Assembly (NCBI RefSeq): GCF_900113025.1
Contig: NZ_FONT01000001.1
Location: forward strand, 186,001-250,000
DNA from: Alteribacillus iranensis
GTDB lineage: Bacteria > Bacillota > Bacilli > Bacillales > Marinococcaceae
Direction: 5' to 3'
DNA length: 64,000 nucleotides
This document shows, one piece after another, positions 34,902-44,977 of this stretch. Position 1 is the first letter of the stretch. The number at the start of each line of letters is the position of its first letter. A program made the position numbers and the translations under genes. The notes under the pieces are model-generated. The model was not told the DNA's origin. It saw only the letters and a list, made by a program, of their open reading frames with translations, and did not search any database.

Positions 34902-35226
34902 GAAAAGCGTAAGCGTATAAGGAAGTTCGACTAAAGAAAAAGGAACTTCTACTAAAACCGCCCACATCGTGTGGGCAACGTAGAAGCCACCGCCTCCTGC
35001 GGAAGTTCTTGTGACAACGTCGAACTGACCCACGTCCTGTGGGCCCGCGACAGGTTCTGGAGGGGCAGCAAAGAAAGGTGCTCTTCCTTTCATTGTCTGC
35101 ACCGTCCGATGGAAGATCGGCTAAAACCGTCTCGTCCTGAGACAACGCCGACCTGACCCACATCGTGTGGGCCTCCCGAGCGGCTGGGCGCTGGAGCTAG
35201 ACAATAAGAAAAGCGAAAGCGCCCTA
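34899..35226. repeat. Composite palindromic repeat block after spoIIIAH
   Basis: Begins AATAAGAAAAGCGTAAGCG at the spoIIIAH stop and ends AATAAGAAAAGCGAAAGCGCCC. Inside are short perfect palindromes: CCCACATCGTGTGGG at 34961-34975 and again at 35157-35171, CCCACGTCCTGTGGG at 35029-35043, and TCTCGTCCTGAGA at 35130-35142. The right end, read on the minus strand, has TCTAGCTCCAGCGCCCAG as in the repeat at 18899. It separates the spoIIIA operon from the next gene. Confidence 0.85.
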
Positions 35227-35429
35227 TATGATAAATAGAGACAGCGGCTGAAAGAACCATTTCATATATACGGCCTACAAAGAAGGGGTGTCCTAGATAT
35301 AAGGACATCCTTCTTCCCGTTTAGTTATCACATAGACACGGCTGTCAAAGGACATAATGAAAAATAGAGGCTGGCGTGCTATAATTTAACCATGTAACTT
35401 GAGCCAACAGGTAATGAGGAGCGATTATT

Positions 35430-35831
35430 GTGGAATGGAATGACTTAACGGAAGGCGCAAAAGCCGTATTAGAACAAACACGAAACATGAAAAACGACCA
35501 AATTCAAATTGTTGAATTTGAAGTAGGTTTTAAACACGAGTACGGTGAAGGTGATAAAGCTTACACTGTTTCCATCCAAGAGGAAGACTATCAAAATTTA
35601 AAACAATTTACTAAGGAAAATGAATACGGTGAGAAGTATCACATGGCAAGAAATAAAAATGTCGTTAAGATTATCCTGTTAGAGAACGGCAAAATACCAG
35701 ATAATCTTTCCGAATTTCCGGTGTTCCGTCAGTACAAATTTGAATATGTCCAGAAGCAGGAGGAAGCTAAAAAAGCGGAGCAAGAAGCAGCTGAAGAGGC
35801 TGAATCCTATCAATCAGAAAGTGATGAATAA
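35430..35831 (+). CDS. Unrecognised 133-residue acidic protein in the accB-accC position
   Basis: Starts at GTG 35430 with GAGGA nine bases upstream; an extended -10 (TGCTATAAT) ends at 35385. The N-terminal 105 residues look like a compact alpha/beta domain (IQIVEFEVGFKHEYGEGDKA, YTVSIQEEDYQNLKQF, VVKIILLENGKIPDNL, FPVFRQYKFEYVQ). A helical acidic tail KKAEQEAAEEAE follows. No signal, membrane helix or catalytic motif. It precedes yqhY by 29 bases and may be in the same transcript. I do not recognise the family. In B. subtilis accB and accC stand here. Confidence 0.75.
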   Translation: MEWNDLTEGAKAVLEQTRNMKNDQIQIVEFEVGFKHEYGEGDKAYTVSIQEEDYQNLKQFTKENEYGEKYHMARNKNVVKIILLENGKIPDNLSEFPVFRQYKFEYVQKQEEAKKAEQEAAEEAESYQSESDE

Positions 35832-35860
35832 TTATAAATCCTGGCTGTGGAGGTGGGAGA

Positions 35861-36253
35861 ATGAGCGAGTATCGTGCGGTTGATCTAGAGGAAGAAAAAA
35901 ATGAATTAGGCAAAATAGAAATTTCTCCAGAAGTGATAGAAGTGATAGCCGGCCTTGCAGCGACAGAGGTGGAAGGAGTATATGCCCTTCGCGGAAACTT
36001 TGCCACAGATGTTGTAGAACGTCTTGGCAAAAAAAACCACGGAAAAGGCGTAAAAGTGGAAATGGGAGAAGACGGAGTGAAAATTGAGATCTCTGTCACT
36101 CTGAACTATGGTGTGTCGGTTCCTGAAGTTGCTCGCAGCATTCAAACCGGCATTCAACAAGCCCTCCAAAATATGACTTCTATTTCCATAGAAGCAATTA
36201 ATGTCCACGTACTCGGGATTCAATTTGAACATACAGAAGAAGCTACGGAATAA
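35861..36253 (+). CDS. yqhY: YqhY, Asp23/Gls24 family protein
   Basis: 130 residues from ATG 35861 after GGAGGTGGG. Asp23 pattern: LGKIEISPEVIEVIAGLAAT, EVEGVYALRGN, VKVEMGEDGVKIEISVTLNY, then SIEAINVHVLGIQF. In B. subtilis YqhY is encoded with accB-accC and affects acetyl-CoA carboxylase balance. Here accBC are absent from the locus while yqhY is kept. Cytosolic or membrane-peripheral. Confidence 0.93.
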   Translation: MSEYRAVDLEEEKNELGKIEISPEVIEVIAGLAATEVEGVYALRGNFATDVVERLGKKNHGKGVKVEMGEDGVKIEISVTLNYGVSVPEVARSIQTGIQQALQNMTSISIEAINVHVLGIQFEHTEEATE

Positions 36254-36285
36254 TGATAGATTCAGAACAAATTACGGGAAAAACC

Positions 36286-36335
36286 GAACCTGACAAGATG
36301 GCGGCATGAGCAGCTGTCTTGTGCAGGCTTTTTCG
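36286..36335 (+). terminator. Hairpin between yqhY and nusB
   Basis: CCTGACAAGA..GC pairs with GC.GTCTTGTGCAGG and is followed by CTTTTT. It could end the yqhY transcript or attenuate nusB. Confidence 0.6.
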
Positions 36336-36359
36336 ATTCAAAATAAAGGAGACAAATGT

Positions 36360-36755
36360 ATGAATCGACGCTTAGCAAGATTAAGAGCCGTCCAAACCTT
36401 ATTTCAGGTGGATTTAACAGGCATTGATTGGGAAGAAGCGCTCCAAAACACATTAGAAAAAGAGGAAGAAGCTGATGACTTCTTGATCGAATCGGTTCGA
36501 GGGACGCTTCATGATGTGGAAACAATTGATGAACAAATAAAAGAACACTTAGAGAATTGGTCATTAGATCGGGTCGGCAACGTAGACCGGGCCGTTCTGA
36601 GAAAAGCGGTTCATGAAATGATGTATATGGAAGACGTGCCTCTTCATGTCAGTGTGAACGAAGCTATTGAATTAGCGAAAGCTTTTGGTGGAGACGAGTC
36701 TGGGAAATTCGTAAATGGGGTACTGTCTAGTATTTTAAAAAAGCACGAAGCATAA
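36360..36755 (+). CDS. nusB: Transcription antitermination factor NusB
   Basis: 131 residues from ATG 36360 after AAAGGAG. All-helical family with [15 protein letters not shown] at the start, [20 protein letters not shown] and [20 protein letters not shown], which are the RNA-binding and S10-contacting stretches. NusB with NusE binds boxA in rRNA leaders for antitermination. First of a gene group nusB-folD-xseA-xseB-ispA with the same order as B. subtilis. Confidence 0.97.
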   Translation: MNRRLARLRAVQTLFQVDLTGIDWEEALQNTLEKEEEADDFLIESVRGTLHDVETIDEQIKEHLENWSLDRVGNVDRAVLRKAVHEMMYMEDVPLHVSVNEAIELAKAFGGDESGKFVNGVLSSILKKHEA

Positions 36756-36771
36756 AAAAGGAGAGGTCGAA

Positions 36772-37632
36772 GTGACAGCAGAGTTAATTAGCGGAAAAGA
36801 AGTAGCAGCAAGTTTACGGGAACAGATCAAATCGGAAGTCCTCGAATTGAAAAGCCAAATCACACCGGGGCTGGCTGTCATTCTTGTTGGTGATAACCCA
36901 GCTTCAAGATCTTATGTAAAAGGAAAAGAAAAAGCATCCGGAGAAGCAGGAATATACTCTGAGCTAAAAGAGCTGCCTGAAAGTGTATCCGAAGAAGAAT
37001 TGTTGGATATCGTTAGAAATTATAACGATAACCCTTCCATCCATGGAATCCTTGTCCAGCTGCCTCTGCCGGATCATATCTCTGAAAAAAAAGTTATCGA
37101 AAGTATTTCCCCGGAAAAAGACGTAGATGGTTTTCATCCCATTAATATAGGCAGAATGATGACAGGGCAAGATGCATTTCTCCCATGCACGCCTTATGGA
37201 ATTATACAAATGCTTCGGTATAAAAACATATCCATGGAAGGCAAACATGCTGTTATTGTAGGAAGAAGCAATATCGTCGGAAAGCCTGCCGGTCAGTTAT
37301 TATTAAATGAAAATGCAACGGTTACATACTGTCATTCACGCACAACTGATTTAAAACATATGACTTCGCAAGCAGATATATTAATAGCGGCCATTGGGCG
37401 TGCGGAATTTATTCAACCGGACCATGTCAAAGAGGGCGCAGTCGTTATCGATGTGGGCATGAATCGTAAGGAAAACGGAAAACTGTGCGGAGACGTAGAT
37501 TTTGAGCGAGTGAAAGAAAAAGCTTCATACATAACCCCAGTACCCGGCGGTGTCGGTCCTATGACGATTACCATGCTTTTATATAATACATTGCAGTCCG
37601 CTAAAAAACATCTAGAAAGAGAACGTGCATAA
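36772..37632 (+). CDS. folD: Bifunctional methylene-THF dehydrogenase / methenyl-THF cyclohydrolase
   Basis: 286 residues from GTG 36772 with AAAGGAGAGG upstream. FolD converts 5,10-methylene-THF to 10-formyl-THF with NADP. Motifs: [17 protein letters not shown] with the catalytic Lys, [39 protein letters not shown] (NADP loop) and [14 protein letters not shown]. It takes the methylene-THF made by the gcv system encoded at 6910-10843. Confidence 0.97.
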   Translation: MTAELISGKEVAASLREQIKSEVLELKSQITPGLAVILVGDNPASRSYVKGKEKASGEAGIYSELKELPESVSEEELLDIVRNYNDNPSIHGILVQLPLPDHISEKKVIESISPEKDVDGFHPINIGRMMTGQDAFLPCTPYGIIQMLRYKNISMEGKHAVIVGRSNIVGKPAGQLLLNENATVTYCHSRTTDLKHMTSQADILIAAIGRAEFIQPDHVKEGAVVIDVGMNRKENGKLCGDVDFERVKEKASYITPVPGGVGPMTITMLLYNTLQSAKKHLERERA

Positions 37633-37634
37633 CG

Positions 37635-39023
37635 ATGTCGATAGGGCAGGAGAGATGGACAACGGTCTCCCAGCTAACTACCCAAATCAAGAAAACACTT
37701 GAGCTGGATAGAGGTCTGCAAAATGTATGGCTGCGAGCTGAAATCTCTAACTTTAAAAGGCACAGCCGCGGTCATATGTATTTCACATTAAAGGATGAGC
37801 GATCAAGAATTTCAGCTGTGATGTTTGCTGGAAAAAACCGTTTCCTTAACTTTGAACCTGAAAACGGCATGAAAGTATTAATAAGAGGCTATGTTTCCGT
37901 TTACGAACCATTCGGACAGTACCAGCTCTACGTGAATGATATGGAGCCGGATGGTATAGGCCAATTATATATCCAATATGAGCAATTAAAGAAAAAATTA
38001 GAACAAGAAGGTCTGTTTGATGAACGCAGAAAACAGGCCATCCCTTTTTTTCCAAAGGAAATAGCTGTCATTACATCACCAACGGGAGCGGCAATCCGGG
38101 ATATTGTAACTACTTTAAAACGGCGTTTCCCCATAGGTAGAATTACTTTATTTCCAGTCTTAGTCCAAGGCAGAGATGCCCCTTACTCTATTGTTTCGGC
38201 ATTAGACAAAGTAGAAAGCATGGGAAGCTTTGATGTCGTTATTTGTGGACGTGGCGGCGGTTCCATCGAAGAGTTATGGGCTTTTAATGAAGAGCCGGTC
38301 GCACGAAAAATTGCGTCTTTGCCGATTCCAATCATTTCAGCAGTTGGACATGAAACGGACTTCACGATAGCGGACTTTACTGCTGATTTACGGGCGGCTA
38401 CACCGACGGCTGCTGCTGAGTTAGCTGTTCCTGTTCTTGAGGAGATTGTAACGCGTCAGGGGCAGTTAAAAAATAGGTTATATCGAGCGATGAAAGAGAA
38501 AGTGGCCAAAGAACAAGAGAAACTTGCACGCATGAAGCGTTCCTATGCTTTTCGGTATCCTACTCATCTTCTTGAGCAGAAAGAGCAAGAACTAGACCGT
38601 ATGATAGAAAGACTTTCTCAGTCTGTGAAGCGTAGCAGAGAAAAGCGCGAAGAACAATTAAACTATATGTACAAGCGTCTATTGCAATTCCACCCGGCGC
38701 AGAGAGTAGAAGCGGAAAAGCGCAATTTAGAACACGTAATAGAGAAGGCCGAGAAGACGATGGAACGTTTAGTTGGTGATCGTAAAAATAATTTTTCACA
38801 TGTCCTGCAGAAGCTGCAATTGCTAAACCCTCTTGAAGTAATTCAAAGAGGATATTCCGTCGTGTACAATGAGGAAAAAGGATTAGTAAAGTCCATACAA
38901 GAAATTGAGAAAGATGAAGATTTGACCGTCTTTGTTCAAGACGGAACGATACACGCGACCGTAAAAGAGACATCAGAAAACACATTTCGTGAGCGTGTGG
39001 AAAGAGGAGGGAGTCGGGATTGA
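37635..39023 (+). CDS. xseA: Exodeoxyribonuclease VII large subunit
   Basis: 462 residues, ATG 37635, two bases after folD. N-terminal OB fold ([40 protein letters not shown]), then the catalytic domain with [31 protein letters not shown] and [20 protein letters not shown], and a long coiled-coil C-terminus. With XseB it degrades single-stranded DNA from both ends. Confidence 0.97.
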   Translation: MSIGQERWTTVSQLTTQIKKTLELDRGLQNVWLRAEISNFKRHSRGHMYFTLKDERSRISAVMFAGKNRFLNFEPENGMKVLIRGYVSVYEPFGQYQLYVNDMEPDGIGQLYIQYEQLKKKLEQEGLFDERRKQAIPFFPKEIAVITSPTGAAIRDIVTTLKRRFPIGRITLFPVLVQGRDAPYSIVSALDKVESMGSFDVVICGRGGGSIEELWAFNEEPVARKIASLPIPIISAVGHETDFTIADFTADLRAATPTAAAELAVPVLEEIVTRQGQLKNRLYRAMKEKVAKEQEKLARMKRSYAFRYPTHLLEQKEQELDRMIERLSQSVKRSREKREEQLNYMYKRLLQFHPAQRVEAEKRNLEHVIEKAEKTMERLVGDRKNNFSHVLQKLQLLNPLEVIQRGYSVVYNEEKGLVKSIQEIEKDEDLTVFVQDGTIHATVKETSENTFRERVERGGSRD

Positions 39024-39265
39024 TGGAAGAAGAGAAGACGAATGAAGTCTCGTTTGAAGAGGCGATGGAGAAACTTGAACAAATCGTGGAAAAGCTTGAG
39101 GAAGGTGAAGTCCCTCTTGAGAAAGCTATCACGATGTACCAAGAGGGCATGTCACTATCACAAGTATGTCATGATAAGCTACAAAAAGTTGAAAAACAAA
39201 TGGACCAAATTATGGATGAGGATGGCGAAATGAAACCTCTCTTCCCAGAGGAGGAAGAAGAGTGA
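39023..39265 (+). CDS. xseB: Exodeoxyribonuclease VII small subunit
   Basis: 80 residues from ATG 39023, whose A is the last base of the xseA stop; GAGGAGGGAG is upstream. The conserved helix pair [20 protein letters not shown] and [16 protein letters not shown] is complete. The small subunit coats the coiled coil of XseA. Its stop overlaps the ispA start. Confidence 0.96.
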   Translation: MEEEKTNEVSFEEAMEKLEQIVEKLEEGEVPLEKAITMYQEGMSLSQVCHDKLQKVEKQMDQIMDEDGEMKPLFPEEEEE

Positions 39266-40149
39266 CCCGACAATCATTTGAACAGTTTATTGATGAGTAC
39301 AGAAAGAAAGTAGACGAACGACTGCCTTTATTCATAGATAATTTGAACTGTCCGGATGCATTAAAAGAGGCTATGATTTACTCTTTACATGCTGGCGGGA
39401 AGCGAGTGCGACCGCTTTTATTGCTCTCAGTGATCGATTCTAACCGGGATATTAAGGAGAGCGACTTTAAAGCAGCATGTGCACTGGAAATGATCCACAC
39501 ATATTCTCTCATCCATGACGATTTGCCAGCGATGGATAATGATGATTACCGGCGTGGAAAGCCTACCAATCATAAAGTATTTGGCGAGGCTGTTGCGATA
39601 CTTGCAGGAGACGGGCTGTTAACTAGATCTTTTGAGTTGATTAGCTTAATGGAAGATGTGTCTTCAGAGACTAAAATTCAGTTAATCCGTGAATTGTCTC
39701 AGGCGAGCGGTGCCGAGGGAATGGTTGGCGGTCAGGTTGCCGATTTACAAGCGGAAGGAAAGTCAGTATCCCTAGAAGAGTTAGAATATATTCATCAGCA
39801 TAAAACGGGAGCTCTTATGAGTTTTGCAGTCATGGCAGGAGCTCATTTAGGAAACGTTACGGAAGATGAAAAAGCACAGCTCCGCACTTTTTCTCAACAT
39901 CTAGGTCTCTTATTCCAGATTAAAGATGACATACTAGACGTGGAAGGTGATTCAGAGGAAATGGGAAAAGCGGCAGGAAGCGATGAAGGGAAAAATAAAA
40001 GCACCTATCCTCGGCTTCTGGAAATGGATGGAGCAAAACGTAAACTGCACCATCACGCGGATATGGCGATAGCTTCTCTGAATTCTATCCGAATGGACAC
40101 GACTCTGCTGCACGGTTTCGTGGATTATATCATGAATCGTACAAACTAA
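39262..40149 (+). CDS. ispA: Farnesyl diphosphate synthase (short-chain polyprenyl synthase)
   Basis: 295 residues; GTG 39262 overlaps xseB by four bases. Both Asp-rich motifs are present: [14 protein letters not shown] (first, DDx4D bacterial type) and [10 protein letters not shown] (second), along with [14 protein letters not shown]. It condenses DMAPP with IPP to farnesyl diphosphate for undecaprenyl and quinone synthesis. The OLE RNA gene, oapA and dxs follow, the layout known from other extremophilic bacilli. Confidence 0.97.
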   Translation: MTRQSFEQFIDEYRKKVDERLPLFIDNLNCPDALKEAMIYSLHAGGKRVRPLLLLSVIDSNRDIKESDFKAACALEMIHTYSLIHDDLPAMDNDDYRRGKPTNHKVFGEAVAILAGDGLLTRSFELISLMEDVSSETKIQLIRELSQASGAEGMVGGQVADLQAEGKSVSLEELEYIHQHKTGALMSFAVMAGAHLGNVTEDEKAQLRTFSQHLGLLFQIKDDILDVEGDSEEMGKAAGSDEGKNKSTYPRLLEMDGAKRKLHHHADMAIASLNSIRMDTTLLHGFVDYIMNRTN

Positions 40150-40294
40150 TGGATAAGTGTAAGTTCAGAACCGAGAAGCATGGAAGTCAAACCGCCCCTT
40201 AAGAGATAAACGGTGTACAAAAATCGCGTGCTGGAAATATTAGTGCAATAACCTTCTCGTGGAAAACTTGACGCATACCAAGCTGATCATACGT

Positions 40295-40324
40295 TTGTGT
40301 TTTAAGGGGAATGCGTGTTATAAT
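40295..40324 (+). promoter_or_regulatory. Putative promoter of the OLE RNA
   Basis: TTGTGT (40295-40300), 18-base spacer, extended -10 TGTTATAAT ending at 40324. Predicted start near 40331, just before the G+C-rich structured region. Confidence 0.6.
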
Positions 40325-40330
40325 TATGTT

Positions 40331-40970
40331 ACAAACAAACGGATGGTGCAGTATTCTAGTCAATTCTCCATTCTCGAGGGCGGGCCTAAAAATCCGCTAA
40401 AGGGCACATCGATGAAGTTCCTGGTGTTGGCTCGAGGCGCCCAGCCTTGGGTCGATGTTGGGAGTAAAGGCGTTAAGGGCGATCCACAAAGGCATGTGGG
40501 CGTGAACCCTTTCGCCGCGGAGGCCTTTTGCTCCTTTTAATTGCAAGGCTATTTTGCAATTGACTGCGCAGAGTGAGAGGTAAGACCTGCTAGGCAGGCC
40601 AATGGGAGGTCTGGCTGCAGCGTAGCCTGCCTTGAGTGGAGCAGAGGGGAAGGGCTGAGTGTAAAGGGGTTGTTCGTCGGCCAACGGATACCTCCTTCGA
40701 CCCTGAAACCTGCTCTGCAAAAGAGGCTAAGAGAGTGGCACGGAATTGCTGAGGAAAGCTCCTAGACTGTTCGGTGCGACGATAATAGCGGATTGCAGTG
40801 TGTACTAAGTGGCAATCCAGTCTGGTGTTCGGTGACGACATCAAGCTGTCTTTAAAGGGAAACCGCCAGGGTGGCGACACTTCGGCAGACAGTTGGGAAA
40901 ACCTACTGGACCTAAGGCACAATGTTTACGCTATTATCGGCCATCCGTATTGTACATATTAATATTATGG
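40331..40970 (+). ncRNA. OLE RNA (ornate, large, extremophilic RNA)
   Basis: About 640 bases of G+C-rich sequence with no credible coding frame, between ispA and a small membrane-protein gene followed by dxs. Its size, its place in the isoprenoid gene cluster and the immediately following oapA match OLE RNA of halophilic and alkaliphilic Firmicutes. Many complementary segments are visible, for example GCAAGGCTATTTTGC (near 40543) and GGCAGGCCAATGGGAGGTCTGG-type pairs around 40592-40616. OLE RNA forms a complex with OapA at the membrane and affects tolerance to cold, short alcohols and Mg2+ changes in Halalkalibacterium. The ends given are estimates: 5' from the promoter, 3' from the start of oapA. 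Confidence 0.9.
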
Positions 40971-41008
40971 ACGGAAGTTCTCCATTATATAAGGTGCGAA
41001 TAAACGTA

Positions 41009-41605
41009 ATGAATAATCTTTGGAAAAACTCAATACGCTGGAGTGTTTTAATTGCCGTTATCACCTTGGTGTTAGCGGCTATTTTTACAATTATTTCAAC
41101 GGCGATACTTTCAGGAGCCGGATGGGCATTTGGTATGTTCGTGGTCTTTTTTATTGTGTGTATCGGTGTGATTTTTGATATTATTGGAGTGGCAGCTACT
41201 GCTGCACCGGAACAACCGTTTCATGCGATGGCTGCTAAGAAAGTGAACGGTGCATACGAAGCTATGCTCATTAGTAAGAATGCAGACAAGGTAGCTAATT
41301 TCTGTGCTGATGTGATCGGTGACATTTCCGGTGTTGTAAGTGGAACCGCGGCTTCGACAGTAGTCTTGCATCTTGCTTTTGCCGCTGGTGCACAAGACGG
41401 TTCCGCGTTTCATTTTGTGATAAGTGTAATTTTCACAGCTGTCGTGGCTGCGCTTACGGTCGGTGGCAAAGCGTTAGGTAAAACAATTGCTATTGCGAAG
41501 GCCACAGCGATTATTTATCAAGTGGGCCGTTTTTTACATCTTTTAGAAAAGAAATTAAAAATTACTTTGCTGAACAAACGAGCGACGAAGAAAACTAAAG
41601 CGTAA
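41009..41605 (+). CDS. oapA: OLE-associated protein OapA
   Basis: 198 residues from ATG 41009 (AAGGTG about 12 bases upstream); an in-frame ATG at 40967 would add 14 residues and lies in the RNA 3' end. Helices: [75 protein letters not shown] conserved polar stretch between helices contains [20 protein letters not shown], and the basic tail is KRATKKTK. OapA is the multi-pass membrane protein that binds OLE RNA. Position directly after OLE and before dxs is diagnostic. Confidence 0.92.
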   Translation: MNNLWKNSIRWSVLIAVITLVLAAIFTIISTAILSGAGWAFGMFVVFFIVCIGVIFDIIGVAATAAPEQPFHAMAAKKVNGAYEAMLISKNADKVANFCADVIGDISGVVSGTAASTVVLHLAFAAGAQDGSAFHFVISVIFTAVVAALTVGGKALGKTIAIAKATAIIYQVGRFLHLLEKKLKITLLNKRATKKTKA

Positions 41606-41631
41606 ATAGACTGAAAGTGAGGCTCCGCTTC

Positions 41632-43521
41632 ATGGATTTAAAATTAATTAACAGCCCTGATTTTCTTAAAAATTGCAGTCAGAAGGAATTAGAGGACTTA
41701 GCTGCAGATATTAGGGACTTTTTAATTCAAAGGTTATCAGTGACAGGCGGTCATTTAGGACCTAACTTAGGAGTAGTTGAATTGACACTTGTCCTGCATA
41801 GTTTATATCAAACACCGAAGGATAAACTCATTTGGGACGTGGGCCATCAAGCGTATGTTCACAAAATATTGACCGGGCGTGCAGGCCAATTTGATACGCT
41901 TCGTAAATATCAAGGATTGTGCGGTTTTCCTAAGAGAAATGAAAGTGACCATGACGTATGGGAGACGGGCCACAGTTCGACTTCTTTGTCAGCTGCAATG
42001 GGGATGGCAACCGCCCGTGATTTGAAAAAAACGGACGAAAAAGTAGCAGCTATTATTGGTGACGGTGCTTTGACGGGTGGTATGGCGCTGGAGGCTTTAA
42101 ACCATATCGGACATGAACAGACAGACTTGACCATCATTTTGAATGACAATGAAATGTCAATCGCTCCCAATGTTGGTGCTTTGCACAGTGTTCTTGGAAG
42201 ATTGCGTACTGCCGGCAAGTATCAAAAGGCAAAAGATGATGTAGAATACCTCATTAAGAAAATACCAGCTTTTGGCGGACGTTTAGCCGCGACGGCAGAG
42301 CGTGTGAAAGACAGCCTTAAATATTTATTCGTCTCCGGCATGTTTTTTGAAGAATTAGGCTTCACTTACCTTGGCCCGGTAGACGGACATGATCTGGAAG
42401 ATTTAAAATCCAATATTCAATATGCACGCGATACAAAAGGCCCGGTTTTAGTCCATGTCATTACTAAGAAAGGCAAGGGCTACGCTCCGGCTGAAAACGA
42501 TGCAAAAGGCACTTGGCACGGACTCGGTCCGTATAAAATAGAATCAGGAGAAGTGGTGAAAAAACCTGGACCTCCTTCTTATAGCGGGATATTCAGCTCC
42601 ACTTTACAAAAAATAGCTCGTGAAGATGATCGAGTCGTAGCCATTACGGCTGCTATGCCAGGAGGAACGAAGCTTGATCAGTTTGCTGCCGAGTTTCCGA
42701 ATCGAATGTTTGATGTAGGGATAGCGGAACAGCACGCAACGACTATGGCTGGCGGTCTGGCAGATCAAGGGATGAAACCAGTATTTGCCGTGTACTCCAC
42801 TTTCCTTCAAAGAGGCTATGATCAGTTGGTACACGATGTTTGCCGTCAAAACTTAAACGTGTTTTTTGCGATTGACCGCGCTGGACTAGTTGGAGCAGAT
42901 GGTGAAACGCACCAAGGTGTGTTTGATATTGCTTATTTACGCCATTTACCAAATATGAAAATTTTGATGCCGAAAGACGAAAACCAGTTACAACATATGA
43001 TATACACAGCAATCCAATATGACGGAGGCCCTATTGCTGTTAGATATCCGCGAGGAACTGGCTACGGTGTGACGATGGATGAAGAACTTCGCGAGCTAGA
43101 AATCGGGAAGTGGGAAGTATTACGAGAAGGCAGTGATGCAACGATTTTGTCATTCGGCACGATGCTTCCAGTCGCCGAAGAAGCCGCCCATCAATTAGCG
43201 GAACAAAACATTGACATCCGTATTGTAAATGCTAATTCTGCAAAACCTTTAGATGACAATCTTCTTGAAGAATTAGCAAAAGAGAACCGTCCTGTGTTGA
43301 CATTAGAAGAAGCAGCGTTACAAGGCAGCTTTGGCAGTGCGGTGCTTGAACATTTCCATGATCATGGTCATCATAACGTTGTTGTTGAACGGATGGGCAT
43401 TCCTGATCGTTATATCGAACATGGCAGTGTGCCTGAGCTGTATGAAGAAATCGGGTTAACGTCAGAGGAAGTGGTGACTAAGCTCCGCTCATTGTTTCCA
43501 AGAAAAAGACAAAGGGCTTGA
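41632..43521 (+). CDS. dxs: 1-Deoxy-D-xylulose-5-phosphate synthase
   Basis: 629 residues from ATG 41632 with AAGTGAGG upstream. First enzyme of the MEP isoprenoid pathway: pyruvate plus glyceraldehyde 3-phosphate, TPP-dependent. Motifs: [43 protein letters not shown], the TPP site [16 protein letters not shown], and [15 protein letters not shown] with the catalytic Glu. Together with IspA it supplies isoprenoids; OLE/OapA lies between the two genes. Confidence 0.98.
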   Translation: MDLKLINSPDFLKNCSQKELEDLAADIRDFLIQRLSVTGGHLGPNLGVVELTLVLHSLYQTPKDKLIWDVGHQAYVHKILTGRAGQFDTLRKYQGLCGFPKRNESDHDVWETGHSSTSLSAAMGMATARDLKKTDEKVAAIIGDGALTGGMALEALNHIGHEQTDLTIILNDNEMSIAPNVGALHSVLGRLRTAGKYQKAKDDVEYLIKKIPAFGGRLAATAERVKDSLKYLFVSGMFFEELGFTYLGPVDGHDLEDLKSNIQYARDTKGPVLVHVITKKGKGYAPAENDAKGTWHGLGPYKIESGEVVKKPGPPSYSGIFSSTLQKIAREDDRVVAITAAMPGGTKLDQFAAEFPNRMFDVGIAEQHATTMAGGLADQGMKPVFAVYSTFLQRGYDQLVHDVCRQNLNVFFAIDRAGLVGADGETHQGVFDIAYLRHLPNMKILMPKDENQLQHMIYTAIQYDGGPIAVRYPRGTGYGVTMDEELRELEIGKWEVLREGSDATILSFGTMLPVAEEAAHQLAEQNIDIRIVNANSAKPLDDNLLEELAKENRPVLTLEEAALQGSFGSAVLEHFHDHGHHNVVVERMGIPDRYIEHGSVPELYEEIGLTSEEVVTKLRSLFPRKRQRA

Positions 43522-43524
43522 AGC

Positions 43525-44331
43525 ATGAAAAAAGAACGAGTAGATATTTTATTAGTAGAACAAGGATTTTTTGAAACGAGAGAACAAGCGAAGCGTTCTA
43601 TTATGGCTGGACAAGTCTACATGGAAGAGGAACGAGTAGATAAACCTGGCACGAAGATCGACCGTACTGCATCTTTGCAGGTGAAAGGGAAAAAAATGCC
43701 TTACGTTAGCCGAGGCGGTTTAAAATTAGAAAAAGCGTTACGCGTGTTTCACTTTCATGTAGAAGGAAAAATCGTGCTTGATATTGGTTCCTCTACCGGT
43801 GGATTTACGGACTGCTCTCTCCAGCACGGAGCGAGACGAGTTTTTGCTGTCGACGTAGGATATAACCAACTCGCATGGAAGCTTCGCAACCATAGTCAAG
43901 TAGAAGTGATGGAGCGTTATAATTTTCGCCACGCTTCTCCGGAGGATTTCAATGAAAAGCCCGAGGTGGCTGTGGCAGATGTATCTTTTATTTCCTTAAA
44001 ATTGTTGCTGCCACCTCTTACCAACATCTTAGCGGAAAATAGTGACATCTGCCTACTTATCAAACCACAATTCGAAGCGGGGCGGGAAAAAGTGGGAAAA
44101 AAAGGGATTGTACGGGACCCAAACGTTCACCGCGAAGTCATTGAAGATATTATTTCGTTCTCTGCATCTCAAGGATTTCACCCTGTTGATATCGATTATT
44201 CCCCGATTACAGGAGGAGATGGAAATATAGAGTTTTTACTACATCTTCTTTGGGAGCCCGTTGAAAAACGATCCGACATCACGGATGCACGGATCGATTC
44301 GGTCATTCAAACTGCTCATGCCCACTTTTAA
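43525..44331 (+). CDS. tlyA: TlyA family rRNA (cytidine-2'-O)-methyltransferase (YqxC)
   Basis: 268 residues from ATG 43525, four bases after dxs. An N-terminal S4 RNA-binding domain (ERVDILLVEQGFFETREQAK) is followed by an FtsJ-type Rossmann fold: LDIGSSTGGFTDCSLQHGA (SAM site), VADVSFISLKLLLP and CLLIKPQFEAGREKVGKKG. TlyA methylates ribosomal RNA 2'-hydroxyls in mycobacteria; the Bacillus orthologue yqxC is of less certain role. In B. subtilis it also lies between dxs and ahrC. Confidence 0.92.
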   Translation: MKKERVDILLVEQGFFETREQAKRSIMAGQVYMEEERVDKPGTKIDRTASLQVKGKKMPYVSRGGLKLEKALRVFHFHVEGKIVLDIGSSTGGFTDCSLQHGARRVFAVDVGYNQLAWKLRNHSQVEVMERYNFRHASPEDFNEKPEVAVADVSFISLKLLLPPLTNILAENSDICLLIKPQFEAGREKVGKKGIVRDPNVHREVIEDIISFSASQGFHPVDIDYSPITGGDGNIEFLLHLLWEPVEKRSDITDARIDSVIQTAHAHF

Positions 44332-44355
44332 CGCTACCCACGCTTTTCCCTTCTT

Positions 44356-44388
44356 TTCATCAGCAGGAGTTCACTGCTGATGAATTCT
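44356..44388 (+). terminator. Terminator after tlyA
   Basis: TTCATCAGCAG/CTGCTGATGAA with a seven-base loop, followed by TTCTTTT. It separates the dxs-tlyA unit from argR. Confidence 0.85.
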
Positions 44389-44514
44389 TTTCCTTCCACC
44401 TTTTCACATCTAATTTTTAATCATATAATTGTATAAATATAAAAAATCATGTATGATACAAGTATCTTTATTTGCAGGGTTACGTGTAGAAGTGACAGGA
44501 GGAAAGGAAAAAGA

Positions 44515-44964
44515 ATGAATAAAGGACAGAGACATATTAAAATCAGGGAGTTCATTTCTGATCATGATATAGAAACACAAGACGAATTAGTGGATCGGTT
44601 GAAGAAAGCCGGATACAACGTGACACAAGCGACGATTTCAAGGGATATTAAGGAACTTCATTTGATAAAGGTACCAACAGTGGACGGGCGTTATAAATAC
44701 AGCTTACCAGCAGACCAGCGTTTCAATCCATTGCAAAAGCTGAAAAGATCTTTGATTGACAGCTTTGTCGGAATTGATCAAACGGATCACCTTATTGTGA
44801 TGAAAACATTGCCAGGTAATGCTAACGCAGTAGGTGCTCTCATTGATAATCTAAATTGGGATGAAATTATGGGTACGATTTGCGGAGATGACACGATTTT
44901 AATTATTTGCAGGGAAAAAGACCAAACGGATACATTAGTCAATCGTTTTCTTGAAATGTTGTAA
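44515..44964 (+). CDS. argR: Arginine repressor ArgR/AhrC
   Basis: 149 residues from ATG 44515 behind AGGAGGAAAGG, the exact family length. The winged helix contains [16 protein letters not shown]; the C-terminal hexamer and arginine-binding domain contains [17 protein letters not shown] and [14 protein letters not shown] with the Asp pair that binds arginine. It represses arginine synthesis and activates its catabolism. Next to recN, as in B. subtilis. Confidence 0.97.
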   Translation: MNKGQRHIKIREFISDHDIETQDELVDRLKKAGYNVTQATISRDIKELHLIKVPTVDGRYKYSLPADQRFNPLQKLKRSLIDSFVGIDQTDHLIVMKTLPGNANAVGALIDNLNWDEIMGTICGDDTILIICREKDQTDTLVNRFLEML

Positions 44965-44977
44965 CAGGGGTGCTTCT

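Noticed and set aside
35000-35308. Reading frames across the repeat block after spoIIIAH
   Set aside because: They lie inside palindromic repeats, with Pro/Arg/Ser-rich text and no start signals.
40259-40922. Open reading frames on both strands in the OLE region
   Set aside because: They have poor starts, atypical composition and overlap a structured RNA; the pattern is chance reading of G+C-rich DNA.
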